Shown here: in pieces, positions 1-8,900 of the stretch
How positions within the stretch are numbered: the first letter of the stretch is position 1
How the letters are laid out: every line of letters starts with the position of its first letter
Assembly: GCA_021531775.1 (NCBI GenBank)
Contig: JAFBIU010000017.1
Span: 1 to 64,000 of the forward strand
DNA from: Parabacteroides distasonis
GTDB taxonomy: Bacteria; Bacteroidota; Bacteroidia; Bacteroidales; Tannerellaceae
DNA: 64,000 nt
Direction: 5' to 3'
Notes under the pieces: model-generated
Databases searched by the model: none
The model's input: only the letters and a program-made list of their open reading frames with translations
What the model was told of the DNA's origin: nothing
Program-made: the position numbers and the translations under genes

Positions 1-147
1 GGTCAATGCCTGCACCACTTGCTGGACTTCCGTTTCCAGATCGGCCGGTTGAATCATGGTTGTCGTTGCGGACCGAGATACGTTCGGTTCAGTTGCCACA
101 GGTGCCGGGCTCATCTGTGCCCATTTCAAAAGATCATCTTTCTGCAT
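1..147 (-). CDS. N-terminal fragment of the gene after the VirE-type protein (runs off the left edge)
   Basis: Only the first 49 codons are inside the window. The ATG at 147 overlaps the end of the upstream VirE-type gene by 14 bases (its TGA lies at 134-136), which suggests translational coupling. The visible peptide begins MQKDDLLKWAQMSPAP and is a low-complexity Pro/Thr/Ser linker with no recognisable domain. In Bacteroidales the gene after a BT4734/VirE N-terminal protein is usually a DUF3987 helicase-primase-like protein, so that identity is likely by context, but nothing in these 49 residues proves it. Confidence 0.6.
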   Translation of the reverse strand, partial: MQKDDLLKWAQMSPAPVATEPNVSRSATTTMIQPADLETEVQQVVQALT

Positions 148-784
148 AATAGGAGTTGTTTTTGAGTTCGGATGGATAAAAAGAGGGATTCACATACACT
201 TCCGGATCGTAGCAGAGGAAGCAGGCACGAGAAAGGTTACGGCACTGATCGTCCGCCTTGACCTGATAGGTGGCATACACATAATTCAAGATAGCCTTGT
301 ACCAAGTCGTATAGTCACACTGGTTCAAATCAATCTTTACGACCCATTTGAGTCCGTCACCGGAGGGCGAACGGAACAACAGAACGGTTTCAAACTCCGG
401 ATCGTCGATCAATTGCCGACCTACCTCCGTCAGACGATCGCCCACGTGGTCGAAATCCAAACAGAGAAAGTCGGTCGGACAGAGCAACTGATCATCTTTG
501 CGTTCGGCAAAGAGACCACAGAAGGTCACCGAGTCGAAATGCGTCGCCTTGAACTTCCGACGCTCCTTGGGGTCGGTAATGGCACGCAACTGTTCCGTCT
601 CCTGACGGTAATAGTCACCCCGGATATACTCGACGATGTGTCCGATCGAGACACGGGAAGTAGGCCGAGTGTTCGAAACCGGCCGTTTGTAGTAAGAGAT
701 GGTTCGTGCCCACAATTCAGCATGGGAAATGCCACTTCCATCTAGTCCCAAACTTCGCTCGTTGGGAATATTCACATCAATCAT
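134..784 (-). CDS. BT4734/VirE N-terminal domain protein (primase-associated)
   Basis: The 216-residue protein matches the BT4734-like/VirE N-terminal family common in Bacteroidales islands. Typical features are SYYKRPVSNTRP near residue 30, a FCGLFAERKDDQLL stretch around 90, the acidic strand LCLDFDHV near residue 110 and RSPSGDGLKWVVKID near 140; the last two look like the acidic and GDG elements of an archaeo-eukaryotic-primase-like (RRM) fold. It probably works with the next gene (1-147), with which it overlaps by 14 bases, in DNA metabolism of an integrated or replicating element. The ATG at 784 follows a 227-base leader carrying two strong inverted repeats. Family membership is recognised from memory of the motif set; the biochemical role is inference. 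Confidence 0.75.
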   Translation of the reverse strand: MIDVNIPNERSLGLDGSGISHAELWARTISYYKRPVSNTRPTSRVSIGHIVEYIRGDYYRQETEQLRAITDPKERRKFKATHFDSVTFCGLFAERKDDQLLCPTDFLCLDFDHVGDRLTEVGRQLIDDPEFETVLLFRSPSGDGLKWVVKIDLNQCDYTTWYKAILNYVYATYQVKADDQCRNLSRACFLCYDPEVYVNPSFYPSELKNNSYYAER

Positions 785-814
785 TTTGAATACCCCTCAT
801 GCGCGTCGCCCGGT

Positions 815-864
815 GTCCAACCCCTCCGGACGCCATGGGGATGATCTCGCTCCGGAGGTTGGAC
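815..864 (-). promoter_or_regulatory. Long hairpin in the leader of the VirE-type operon
   Basis: GTCCAA (815-820) plus CCTCCGGA (823-830) pair with TCCGGAGG (851-858) plus TTGGAC (859-864), giving a 14-bp stem with a 2-base bulge and a 20-base loop. It lies 30 bases upstream of the start codon at 784, so it would be in the mRNA leader and could act on translation, termination or RNA stability. No U-tract follows it, so it is not a standard terminator. Confidence 0.5.
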
Positions 865-945
865 GTGCACTAGACTATCCGGTGCATCTCTCCGAAGAAG
901 ACAATGCAAAAGTAAACTGCACAGATTGCCGGCTCAAATAAAGCG

Positions 946-979
946 AGTAGCCATTTTTCCCCGGGGAAAAATGGCTACT
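946..979. repeat. 34-bp perfect palindrome
   Basis: The arm AGTAGCCATTTTTCCCC (946-962) is followed directly by its exact reverse complement (963-979) with no spacer. It sits between the 182-residue gene and the VirE-type gene. A spacerless palindrome of this length is more like a protein-binding or recombination site than an RNA terminator. A weaker echo of the right arm (TGGCTACcgAAAAGGGG) follows at about 992-1007. Confidence 0.7.
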
Positions 980-1011
980 AAAAGGGACTGTTGGCTACCG
1001 AAAAGGGGAAG

Positions 1012-1560
1012 TCAGGATTCACCAGATAAGATTTGGATGTTGGATGTATCTACCGTCACAGTTGAGCTCAGATACTTTTTGATCGAATCCCATTTACCTT
1101 TTACATCCTTGAATTCGGAAGAAAACTCTTTTGCAGAAGGAAGTTTTGTTATTAATTTTTCCTCGAAAGTTCTCCGAAGAATGACAGCTACCTGTTTTCC
1201 GCCATGACCATCAATCAAAAAATGCAGACGTTTCAGTACCTTCTCCTTGTCAGGATGTTGGATGAGATCCGCAAACACGATGTCCTTCGGTGACTTCTTG
1301 GCTGTTATCATGCTACTATATAACGTTTGCATATCCGGGACCTCTAAGCCCAATGATCGAATAAACGCTTCTAATCCTTCTATCCGATTTTGTTGTTGCT
1401 CACACGTTGCTTTCCAACGCTCCACTTCACGATCCTTTTCTTCTTTATACATAGCGAAAGCCGTACCCATAGCATCCACGAACCGATCTTCGGGACTTCG
1501 CTGCAAGAATTGATTCATTTCAACCCTCGTCGCATTTGCTATGGACTGGCCAGGCTTCAT
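1012..1560 (-). CDS. Hypothetical protein of the XRE-ImmA/PIN-like operon
   Basis: This 182-residue protein is not recognised. Its first 70 residues are predicted helical and highly charged (MYKEEKDREVERWKATCEQQQ, residues ~37-57), consistent with a short coiled coil. The middle has a basic segment, KEKVLKRLHFLIDGHGGKQVAVILRR, that could contact nucleic acid. There is no signal peptide or membrane segment, so it is cytoplasmic. It starts 22 bases after the PIN-like gene and is probably co-transcribed with it and with the XRE-ImmA gene. A role as accessory or third component of that pair is possible but only by position. Confidence 0.6.
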   Translation of the reverse strand: MKPGQSIANATRVEMNQFLQRSPEDRFVDAMGTAFAMYKEEKDREVERWKATCEQQQNRIEGLEAFIRSLGLEVPDMQTLYSSMITAKKSPKDIVFADLIQHPDKEKVLKRLHFLIDGHGGKQVAVILRRTFEEKLITKLPSAKEFSSEFKDVKGKWDSIKKYLSSTVTVDTSNIQILSGES

Positions 1561-1582
1561 ACTATCTCATCTAACCTACTTC

Positions 1583-2065
1583 TTAAATAGCCAATGACTG
1601 ATACTGGGTATGTTGCTGTCGAAACCAAACCCAATTGAATCGCTTCTTGTTGAAATGCCGGATCAGATAACATTCAACATGTTCATAGCTCTCTCGTTGC
1701 CGCAACGCTTCAACGATGGGATGCATGTCAGACACCTGAACCATTTTTCGAGCGTGATGGAGCAAACTGGGATCGTTCGTCATCAAAGGAAGATGATGAT
1801 GCATGGCATAACACAGATTCTTCAGCTCACTGGATGACATGTTCAAATAATAGTGGTCGCACAGCATTTTTGTATCATCATCCTTCAACTCTTCAATTTT
1901 TAGAAGTCCCATCTCTTTCAATGTGACTGCGATCGCCAACTGTTTCTCGTTCAGAGCCGATTTGACAACCACAAACTCAAACCCCATTCGTTTGACACGT
2001 TCGCTCGATACAACAGTCAATAAATCTGAGAGAATTTCCACATTATTCAGTACATAATATTGCAT
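1583..2065 (-). CDS. PIN-like domain protein paired with the XRE-ImmA regulator
   Basis: A 160-residue cytoplasmic protein that begins MQYYVLNNVEIL. The order of elements suits a divergent PIN-type nuclease fold: a conserved NEKQLAIAVTLKEMGLL helix, an acidic DDDTKMLCD segment, then PLMTNDPSLLHHARKM, which resembles the late-acid motif TNDxxL of PIN domains, where the Asp is catalytic. It starts 19 bases downstream of the XRE-ImmA/IrrE gene. Xre-COG2856 (ImmA) proteins are known to pair with PIN-like proteins as toxin-antitoxin-type modules, so the likely arrangement is XRE-ImmA as the controlling partner and this as the effector. The PIN assignment is from weak motif similarity. Confidence 0.5.
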   Translation of the reverse strand: MQYYVLNNVEILSDLLTVVSSERVKRMGFEFVVVKSALNEKQLAIAVTLKEMGLLKIEELKDDDTKMLCDHYYLNMSSSELKNLCYAMHHHLPLMTNDPSLLHHARKMVQVSDMHPIVEALRQRESYEHVECYLIRHFNKKRFNWVWFRQQHTQYQSLAI

Positions 2066-2084
2066 CGCTATTTCCTCCTTTCAT

Positions 2085-3161
2085 TTATCCATTTACAGAT
2101 TGGTATTTAATATTCAATTCATCCAGTGTACACCCCAACAGAGAGGCAGCCTTCGCACCGGTCACCCGAAAATCCTGCCAGGCTTGCATCACCAAGGTTT
2201 CGAAACGACATCCTTGTTCCGCCTCGAAGCGAGATTGCTCCATCTCCTGTTTCAAGGAGCTACTCCTGTTTTTCTGAACACAATAACTAATAAAATTATT
2301 CTTTGTAATCATTCCTAAATCTCTTGCCTTATAGAGCTGAGCATCACACGAGATACCCCATTCCCGCTGGATCATTTTCAACGTATCACGGTATATCCGC
2401 CCCTTCGGGAACAAGACCTTGAACCTGTTTTCGGGAATCAACATTTCCGAAGCAAACGCATGGCACAACCTTTCCAGTTCACGCCCTTGGATATCTCCTG
2501 TATTCATCAACAGATGACCCATCTCATGAAAGAGCGTGAAACGGTCATGTTCCGTATTCTCACATTTCTTGACCACTACAACGGCCAAGTTCCCCTCCCG
2601 ATAGCACATGCCGTCGAAATCTTTGTTCTCGCTCTCCGTTGGATCCAGTGTAAAGACCTTGACCCCTTTCTTCTCCAACTGACAGATTGGAGCGACAATG
2701 GGACGGTCATCCCAACCCATATCGGCCCGAAACCGACGAGCTACCCTACGGGCATCCTGAGGAGAGGACACCGGCATATCGCTGTAGTCGAATGGAAATA
2801 AAACCCTATCCTCCATAATCATTTCTATTTCGATGTAACGTTCCAACATGATACCATACTTACGCTGGATAGCCGCAATTACTTTTTTCGGCAACTTACT
2901 TCGCTTTCGATACCGTATCACATCATAATCTATCTCTAAAATATAGGGCCTGACCAGATCCTCCTCCATTACGTTCAGTACTTCTGCCAACCGTTTCAGA
3001 TTCTGCGGAGAAGGAGCCATCTCGCCCTTTTCAAATTTCTCGATGGATGACTTGGATAGTCCTTCCATCTTTTGGGCCAAATCAGCTTGTGACATCCCCT
3101 CTTTCTTACGGTAGTCTTCTATCCTCCTACCAATTGTTTGTTTAAAATCCATTGTACTCAT
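2085..3161 (-). CDS. XRE-family regulator fused to ImmA/IrrE metallopeptidase
   Basis: The 358-residue protein has an N-terminal Cro/C1-type helix-turn-helix (residues ~5-70, with MSQADLAQKMEGLSKSSIEKFEKGE) and a C-terminal ImmA/IrrE domain. The zinc-protease motif HEMGH is at residues 212-216 in LFHEMGHLLMN, with the downstream helix containing the third-ligand region (AFASEMLIPE). Family members such as ImmA of ICEBs1 and IrrE of Deinococcus cleave repressors to switch on mobile-element or stress genes. Here both DNA-binding and protease parts are on one chain, the form typical of toxin-antitoxin-like pairs. It heads a minus-strand operon with the PIN-like and 182-residue genes. A promoter with direct repeats at 3216-3243 suggests autoregulation. 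Confidence 0.85.
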   Translation of the reverse strand: MSTMDFKQTIGRRIEDYRKKEGMSQADLAQKMEGLSKSSIEKFEKGEMAPSPQNLKRLAEVLNVMEEDLVRPYILEIDYDVIRYRKRSKLPKKVIAAIQRKYGIMLERYIEIEMIMEDRVLFPFDYSDMPVSSPQDARRVARRFRADMGWDDRPIVAPICQLEKKGVKVFTLDPTESENKDFDGMCYREGNLAVVVVKKCENTEHDRFTLFHEMGHLLMNTGDIQGRELERLCHAFASEMLIPENRFKVLFPKGRIYRDTLKMIQREWGISCDAQLYKARDLGMITKNNFISYCVQKNRSSSLKQEMEQSRFEAEQGCRFETLVMQAWQDFRVTGAKAASLLGCTLDELNIKYQSVNG

Positions 3162-3215
3162 TTCTTCGTTTTTATTTCTCTATTTAAATTTACGTGTATT
3201 CTGTCATTATGTATG

Positions 3216-3243
3216 CAAATATACAATTTATTAATCATACAAT
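3216..3243 (-). promoter_or_regulatory. Promoter and possible operator of the XRE-ImmA operon
   Basis: On the minus strand TATATTTG (3223 down to 3216) fits the Bacteroidota -7 element TAnnTTTG, with a TTG 19 bases upstream. ATACAAT occurs twice on the plus strand, at 3221-3227 and 3237-3243, 16 bases apart and overlapping the promoter. This is the arrangement expected of an XRE autorepression site. The operator role is inference. Confidence 0.5.
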
Positions 3244-3547
3244 GGGCGTAATCAGATTTTATATGAATATTTATGGGGCAATTTTATAAAAATCAACGCT
3301 TATATCCTCGCCATCTCTTGAATTGACCCTTTGACCATTCATTCTCTACTATTATTCATTACTTTTACAACAACATAGTATAAAGCCAAATAACAATGAA
3401 TAGGAATGACATACAAAATCCTCATTTCGTCAGTAGTGAGGGTATACTTATCGAGGAAAGCCATATGATTTGGATTTAACCTACATTATTTATAGGGGAT
3501 GTCGTTGAGTGAGCTAAAACGCGTAAGTCCATACTCTGTATATCTGA
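3244..3547. other. Intergenic stretch without a recognised gene
   Basis: About 300 AT-rich bases between the XRE promoter and the transposase remnant. A minus-strand reading frame at 3339-3464 (41 codons, beginning MAFLDKYTLTTDEMRILYV) has one hydrophobic stretch and could be a gene fragment, but I recognise no family and see no promoter for it. Confidence 0.3.
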
Positions 3548-4237
3548 CTAAGGTGCGTTATCGGAATTTTTCTCGGTTATGAAGACGGCACTCAGCATAA
3601 GCTGCTCCATACAGAAACAAACGGAACATATTGGCCTTGAAAGAACTGCAGGACATTCTGTCAGGCCGGTGGTGAACTTCACATAAAGATGCATTCTGGT
3701 CCATAAACTCATGGCTGCAGAAATGGCTGTCACCGGGGAGTTCTATCATGGTATGAGGCCATTCCTTATGGATGAATTCAATGACTCTGCGCAGTATGCC
3801 GAAGATGTTCAGGGACTTGTTGCGCCTTCCTGGTCTGAGCAACGGAAGTATAAGCTTGCCGTTCATCCCGTCGAAAATAACCATCGGCATATAGCATCCG
3901 AAGCCTTGCGGCCCACACTCATCTTCAGCACACTGTCATGACGCAGACGGTCGCAGTCGTTAGCGTCCTCATATCCGCACATGATCTGCCCGACACGTTG
4001 ACATACCATCTCTTCATAAGAATGCTACACAAAAAGCTGATTCCTGTGATCCGGAATCAGGCGCGCGACCTTCCAGGCGATGCTTTCTTTCATGAGGCCA
4101 ACAAGCACCTGCCCTCCATTCGACGATAGGTCCTGGGAATTGAAATCGACCTGGATTTTCTTGTCAGGGAGCACGTCTGAAAAAGAAAAAAGATTATTTT
4201 CTTGGCCAACTCTGTATTTCGTTGTATCTTTGCTCAT
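3548..4237 (-). pseudogene. Decayed IS1380-family transposase
   Basis: Three minus-strand pieces match an IS1380-type transposase in order. The N-terminus lies at 4237-4025 (MSKDTTKYRVGQ, then FNSQDLSSNGGQVLV) and ends at an in-frame TAG. Reading on in the same frame gives the middle piece, containing VCQRVGQIMCGYEDANDCDRL. The C-terminal part lies at 3890-3558 in another frame, with FDGMNGKLILPLLRPGRRNK, ELPGDSHFCS and HRPDRMSCSSFKANMFRL. Family proteins are about 430 residues; here an internal block is deleted, there is a frameshift near 3895 and the C-terminus is cut. No terminal inverted repeats were identified. The remnant directly precedes the five-gene operon and marks past transposition in the island. 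Confidence 0.75.
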
Positions 4238-4285
4238 AAGAATGCCAGTATTAATTTGATTTTTAGTACTATAAATTTAATACTT

Positions 4286-4305
4286 TTCTTGCATATATGC
4301 AAGAA
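4286..4305. promoter_or_regulatory. 20-bp perfect palindrome upstream of the five-gene operon
   Basis: TTCTTGCATA is followed at once by its reverse complement TATGCAAGAA. The site lies 120 bases upstream of the ATG at 4425, in a very AT-rich region between the transposase remnant and the operon. It could be the binding site of a repressor for the operon, or a leftover of a mobile-element end. No clear TAnnTTTG -7 box was found between it and the gene. Confidence 0.45.
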
Positions 4306-4424
4306 GGGTGTTCTTTTTTATGGGGCTATGAATTTTTTAGGTTAGATGCCAACATAGTCTCTTCAATAAAAGACAATTGTATATAAAAAACTTCAATACA
4401 GTATCATTTAATAATTCACAAAGA

Positions 4425-5945
4425 ATGGGTACGGTTAAACATAACATCGGAGCACAATTGAAACTTCCTGTAGAAAAGGTTGTTTTAATAAAAGGGAGAA
4501 AGACCTATATCGTAAGATATGAGGACACCCTTTGTCGTGTTCAAATGTTCGATTGGCAAGAAGATCAGCCGACTCCCAAAAATATATATTGCAGACTCGT
4601 TTCAGTCAATGAATTTGGATTTCCTTCTTTTGAACAAGTTGCTAAACAAGAAGAAGTTAAATTGATTGAACCTGTTAAGCCTAAAGAAGAGAAAGAAAAG
4701 AAAGAAGATGATAAGTCACGTAAGAATCAAGTTCAGTCATTTAACGAGAAATACGGTTCTTTCTTAAAACGGAAATCTTCAAACAGCAGTAATACGTCGA
4801 AAACGGTAGTAGAAAATATAACAAACTACCGTTGGGCAAATCAGGAAGATGATTTCGAGAAGTGGTTTATCTCTACTGGAGGTATTAAGAAGAGATTTGA
4901 AATTCTCATTTCTCTGGCTGAACAATTGGCTGATTACCATAGAAAGAACAAGGTCTATAAAGACTTTGTACCAGAATATATCAACATTGAAAGTTCCAAA
5001 TGGAATGTCAAGGCAACAATTCCTGAAACAAATTACTACTATTCTGGGTTGGGAAATGTGTTCATATATGCCAGCCACGCAGCCCCGGAAGTTGTTAATA
5101 GGCGTATGCCAAATACTCCAATGAGCGATTGCTATTCCTTTGCAATTATTGCGCACGAGTTATTGTCATTCTGCCATCCTTTTGTGGGCGATGTTGTTAT
5201 AGACGAAACGTATTCTATGGACGAAGCCATGAGAGGTAATCTTCCTTGGATAGATGATAGTGAAGACCCTCTTAATCGGTTAACTAGACGTTATTACGAT
5301 AGTTTTTTTACTACTCCTAATATACATGAACTGTTCAAGCAAACTTTTGAGATTGGAAAAGAGGATCCTATGAAAAGGCCATCGATGTCTCAGTGGATAG
5401 ATGCCTTACATGAAGCAGCTGCACATCTTAAACATTGTCCTCATTGCAAAACTGATTTCATCTATACTGAAGAAGATGATTTCTGTCCTTTCTGTAAAGA
5501 CGAGCCGATTTTTCCTATTGCTGTTGCCATACAGCATATTGACAAGAAGTTTGATTTAGATACTTATACATTCTCTGAGACAGAGAATGTATTATATCCA
5601 GATCCAGTTTGTGTTTTACTTGTCAACAAGTCGAATAAACTATATGTTAATTCAAGACACCTATTGACAGACACATTTAATGTGAAGGATGTTCTGTCTA
5701 TCGAGATTGTATCAACTGATGGAGATCCAAACATAGCAGTAGTTTTGGAACCATTAAATGGATTCTCTTTCTATGCTTCTACCGTTAAAGGTGAAAGATA
5801 TGAACGTCCCATCACTAAACCAACAAGAATTGTGTTTCCACAAAACAATCCAAGGAAGTTTGTACTCTCCTTACGACAAATTGATGAATCACAAAGAGTA
5901 TTAAATGTACAACTTAATAACGATATGATATATGCAGAAGATTGA
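4425..5945 (+). CDS. Kinase-like (probable pseudokinase) protein with zinc ribbon; gene 1 of the defence-like operon
   Basis: The protein has 506 residues from the ATG at 4425; an in-frame TTG at 4377 would add 16 residues but is a weaker start. Residues ~1-75 are a beta-rich domain and ~76-125 a Lys/Glu-rich linker. Residues ~140-330 look like a protein-kinase C-lobe: YKDFVPEY holds the catalytic-loop Asp at 180 but has Tyr where the HRDxxxxN Asn should be; APE is at 220-222; DCYSFAIIAHELL and RPSMSQW match later subdomains. I see no glycine loop, no VAIK lysine and no DFG, so it may be catalytically dead. A zinc ribbon follows (C338, C341, C354, C357), then a beta-rich C-terminal domain of unknown type. 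It overlaps the helicase gene by 14 bases and may sense or regulate the complex. Confidence 0.75.
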   Translation: MGTVKHNIGAQLKLPVEKVVLIKGRKTYIVRYEDTLCRVQMFDWQEDQPTPKNIYCRLVSVNEFGFPSFEQVAKQEEVKLIEPVKPKEEKEKKEDDKSRKNQVQSFNEKYGSFLKRKSSNSSNTSKTVVENITNYRWANQEDDFEKWFISTGGIKKRFEILISLAEQLADYHRKNKVYKDFVPEYINIESSKWNVKATIPETNYYYSGLGNVFIYASHAAPEVVNRRMPNTPMSDCYSFAIIAHELLSFCHPFVGDVVIDETYSMDEAMRGNLPWIDDSEDPLNRLTRRYYDSFFTTPNIHELFKQTFEIGKEDPMKRPSMSQWIDALHEAAAHLKHCPHCKTDFIYTEEDDFCPFCKDEPIFPIAVAIQHIDKKFDLDTYTFSETENVLYPDPVCVLLVNKSNKLYVNSRHLLTDTFNVKDVLSIEIVSTDGDPNIAVVLEPLNGFSFYASTVKGERYERPITKPTRIVFPQNNPRKFVLSLRQIDESQRVLNVQLNNDMIYAED

Positions 5946-8900
5946 AAAGATATATGAGTTATTTGCTGAAGAAGCTTTTGGCAATTCTTTTGAATGTCGT
6001 ATAGATGATGATATTCATGTAGAAGGTTGTGCCCCTATATATCTCCAAAAATGGGACACGTTATGTCCTCTTTTTACCATTCGACAAAAGGGGAACAACG
6101 ATAGCATGGAAGATAAGCCAATCACTATACGATTTAAAGAAACTCCCAATATAGCTCCATCGGAGCCACCTTCATTCAATTATCTCTTTTGGATTGAGCC
6201 ATTAGAAGATAAGGGGCTGTTTACATTCAAGTATATTGAGTGTGGAACTGTCACGCCCCTCCCGCAATTGGACATAGCCTATGATGACAGTACTAAGATT
6301 TCTTTTAGAACTGCTGATTCAGAGCAACTGAAAAAGAATTTATCAAACAATTATGTCTTTGATGCCGGCAAATATAAACTTTTGTTTGTTAAAGCATGGC
6401 AAAATGGAGGCAAGAATTGGAATATTTATGGTATTCGTTCAGATAAAGAGAAAGACAATCCACGATTTATAGATGTCCCTCTGATTGAGAATGAGCATAA
6501 GGAGAATGTCAGAGTTGTTAAAAAAGAGATTTTCTCAAAAGTTTGTTTTCCAAAAAGATTTGACGAGATTGATGTACTTGCATACGAGAATATCAACTTT
6601 GTTGACATCGGCCAGGCAAAGGAAGCTCATGACGCTCTAGTGAACAAAGCTCACAGTGGAGAAGCTTTAATGGGATTATGGACAGAGTACTCTAGAATTG
6701 AGTTAGAGATTGCAAGAGAACAGAGTGACGAGCTTGGAAAGATTGCATACCATTTTAGTGCTAAACCTAAAAATGGTATAGCCCATCTTGTTTTAGAGAT
6801 AAATCCAGATCAGACTTCATTATTGTATCGTCTTGCATCTTCAGAACCTCAATTTCAATTGGTATGCGATAAGACTCAGCCACCTATCGTTACAATGCTC
6901 AAATTCAATCCACATAATCGCGAAGCAAAGTTTGAAGATGAGTTATACCGTCTTCCTTCATCAGGTATCTTGGAGTTATCTTTGCTTGGCAATGAAATTG
7001 TAGATAAGCGTCGATCTCAGGCTGTAAAACAACTATTTAAGGGGCGTACTATCGTTCTTCAGAATTTATTGTTTGCTATTGAAAACGAAGCAGATAAGAT
7101 GCTTGAGGACTCTCACAAACATATATCTGCATGGAGTAAAAAGACTGAGAATTTTCTTCGAGAGAAATTTGGTATAGAACATCTTACTAAGAACCAGGAA
7201 GAGGCTGTTGAAATAGCACTTAATAACAGGAATGATATTACGATTATTCAAGGGCCTCCAGGAACAGGTAAAACCACGGTTGTTGCAGCAATTTGTCACA
7301 GGCTATTGGAACTTGCCGACAAAAAAGAAAAAGATGGTGCAGTCAAGACTATCTTAGCATCAGCTTTTCAGAACGACACCATAGAGCATCTTGCATCTAA
7401 GGTGTACACTCATGGACTTCCAACTGTTAAAATGGGAAAGAAAACTATGGGTGTAAGAGCTGAAGAACGCTTCATTTCAGATTTTGAGAAAGACCTACAA
7501 AAAGAAATCGATTCTCGTGGTGGAGAATCTGAAATGCGAGTTTCTTCACGACTCAGTTCACTCGCAGCCTTGTTCTCAAAGGAAAACAATGCTGATGAAA
7601 TAATCGCTTCAGTAACGGAAATAGTTCCAGAAGATACTCCTATCACAGGAATATCCTTTGACAGGTTACGCGAGATACGAAGCGGAGTTAGATCTTTTAT
7701 AAGAAAGAATGAACGAGACCTTGAATTGATTAACAGCATTCCAACTACCGAAGATGAATATAACTTCGGTAATACTCTTGGGATCATCGCTGATGTGCTT
7801 CAGGCAGGATTCGACTTAAATGAAGAAGATATCCAGTTCCTCGAAGATGCACCTGAGATTAATCCAGACGCTGATTGCTTGGAGAAGTTATCTACTTTCA
7901 AGGCATCTATGGTTGAGAAAATTACAGCTCAGAAAGTTCAGGTAGAAGAAAACTTTCAGAATGAAATGTTATCATGGCTTGAAGATGCTGCCGCTTGCGC
8001 TCGTAGGTATGAAGAGACGAACTACGAAAATGAGGATGATTTTATCCGCTCTGTCCTGTCTGATTTAAAAAAGGATCTTCATGGAAATTCATCCTATATT
8101 CGCCATTCACTTCAAGAGTATGGTGACACCGTAGCAGCCACAAATCAGTTGGCAGGAAGCATGGAAATGAAGGATTTTCCCCATATAAAGAATGTAATAT
8201 TGGAAGAGGCCGCACGTTCTAATCCCCTTGACTTAATCATTCCGATGGTCAAGGCAGAGGATCGTATTATTATGGTTGGTGACCAAAATCAGCTCCCTCA
8301 CCTTCTCGAATCCGACGTTGCAGAAAGGAGTCTTGCCATGATAGAAGACATTGATGAAAAGAAAGAAAAGCGCAGACTCTATGAACAGTCATTGTTTGGT
8401 ATTATATTTGAGAATGTTCAGAAAGCGAGACGTCAAAGATGTATCACCCTTAATGAACAATTCCGAATGCATCCTACTATTGGCGACTTTATTAGTAACA
8501 CGTACTATACAGACCCCAAAACAGGAGAAGGTATGCTTAAACCAGGCAGTGAACAATTATACGAGACAAAGCGACATCATTTGTCTATTCCATGGGCTAA
8601 AGACAAGACAATGATATTCTGTAATGTTCCGGGGGACAAACCAGAGAGCAAAGGTCAGAGTAAGAGTAGACAAGCTGAAGCCGCAAGAATCATGTCTATT
8701 ATAGACGAACTTAGAGAAGATCCTGAGTTCAAAAATCTTTCTGTCGGTGTTATTACCTTCTATTCGAAGCAGGTCACAACGCTATTTGAAGAAGCTGCAA
8801 AACCTGAACATGGTTATGTTATAAAAGACAAGGATGGTTATAGCATTGCTCCTAAATATAGAACAATCGATGGAGATAAGGAAAAATTCCGTATCGGCTC

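Noticed and set aside
3339-3464. 41-codon minus-strand frame as a gene
   Set aside because: There is no promoter or recognisable family; it is noted only within the intergenic entry.
4377-4424. TTG-started extension of the kinase-like gene
   Set aside because: The ATG at 4425 gives a normal start; the extension is AT-rich and lacks conserved-looking sequence. Equivalent TTG extensions were rejected for the DMT transporter, hemW, ispF and psd because they overlap promoters or precede clear ATG starts.
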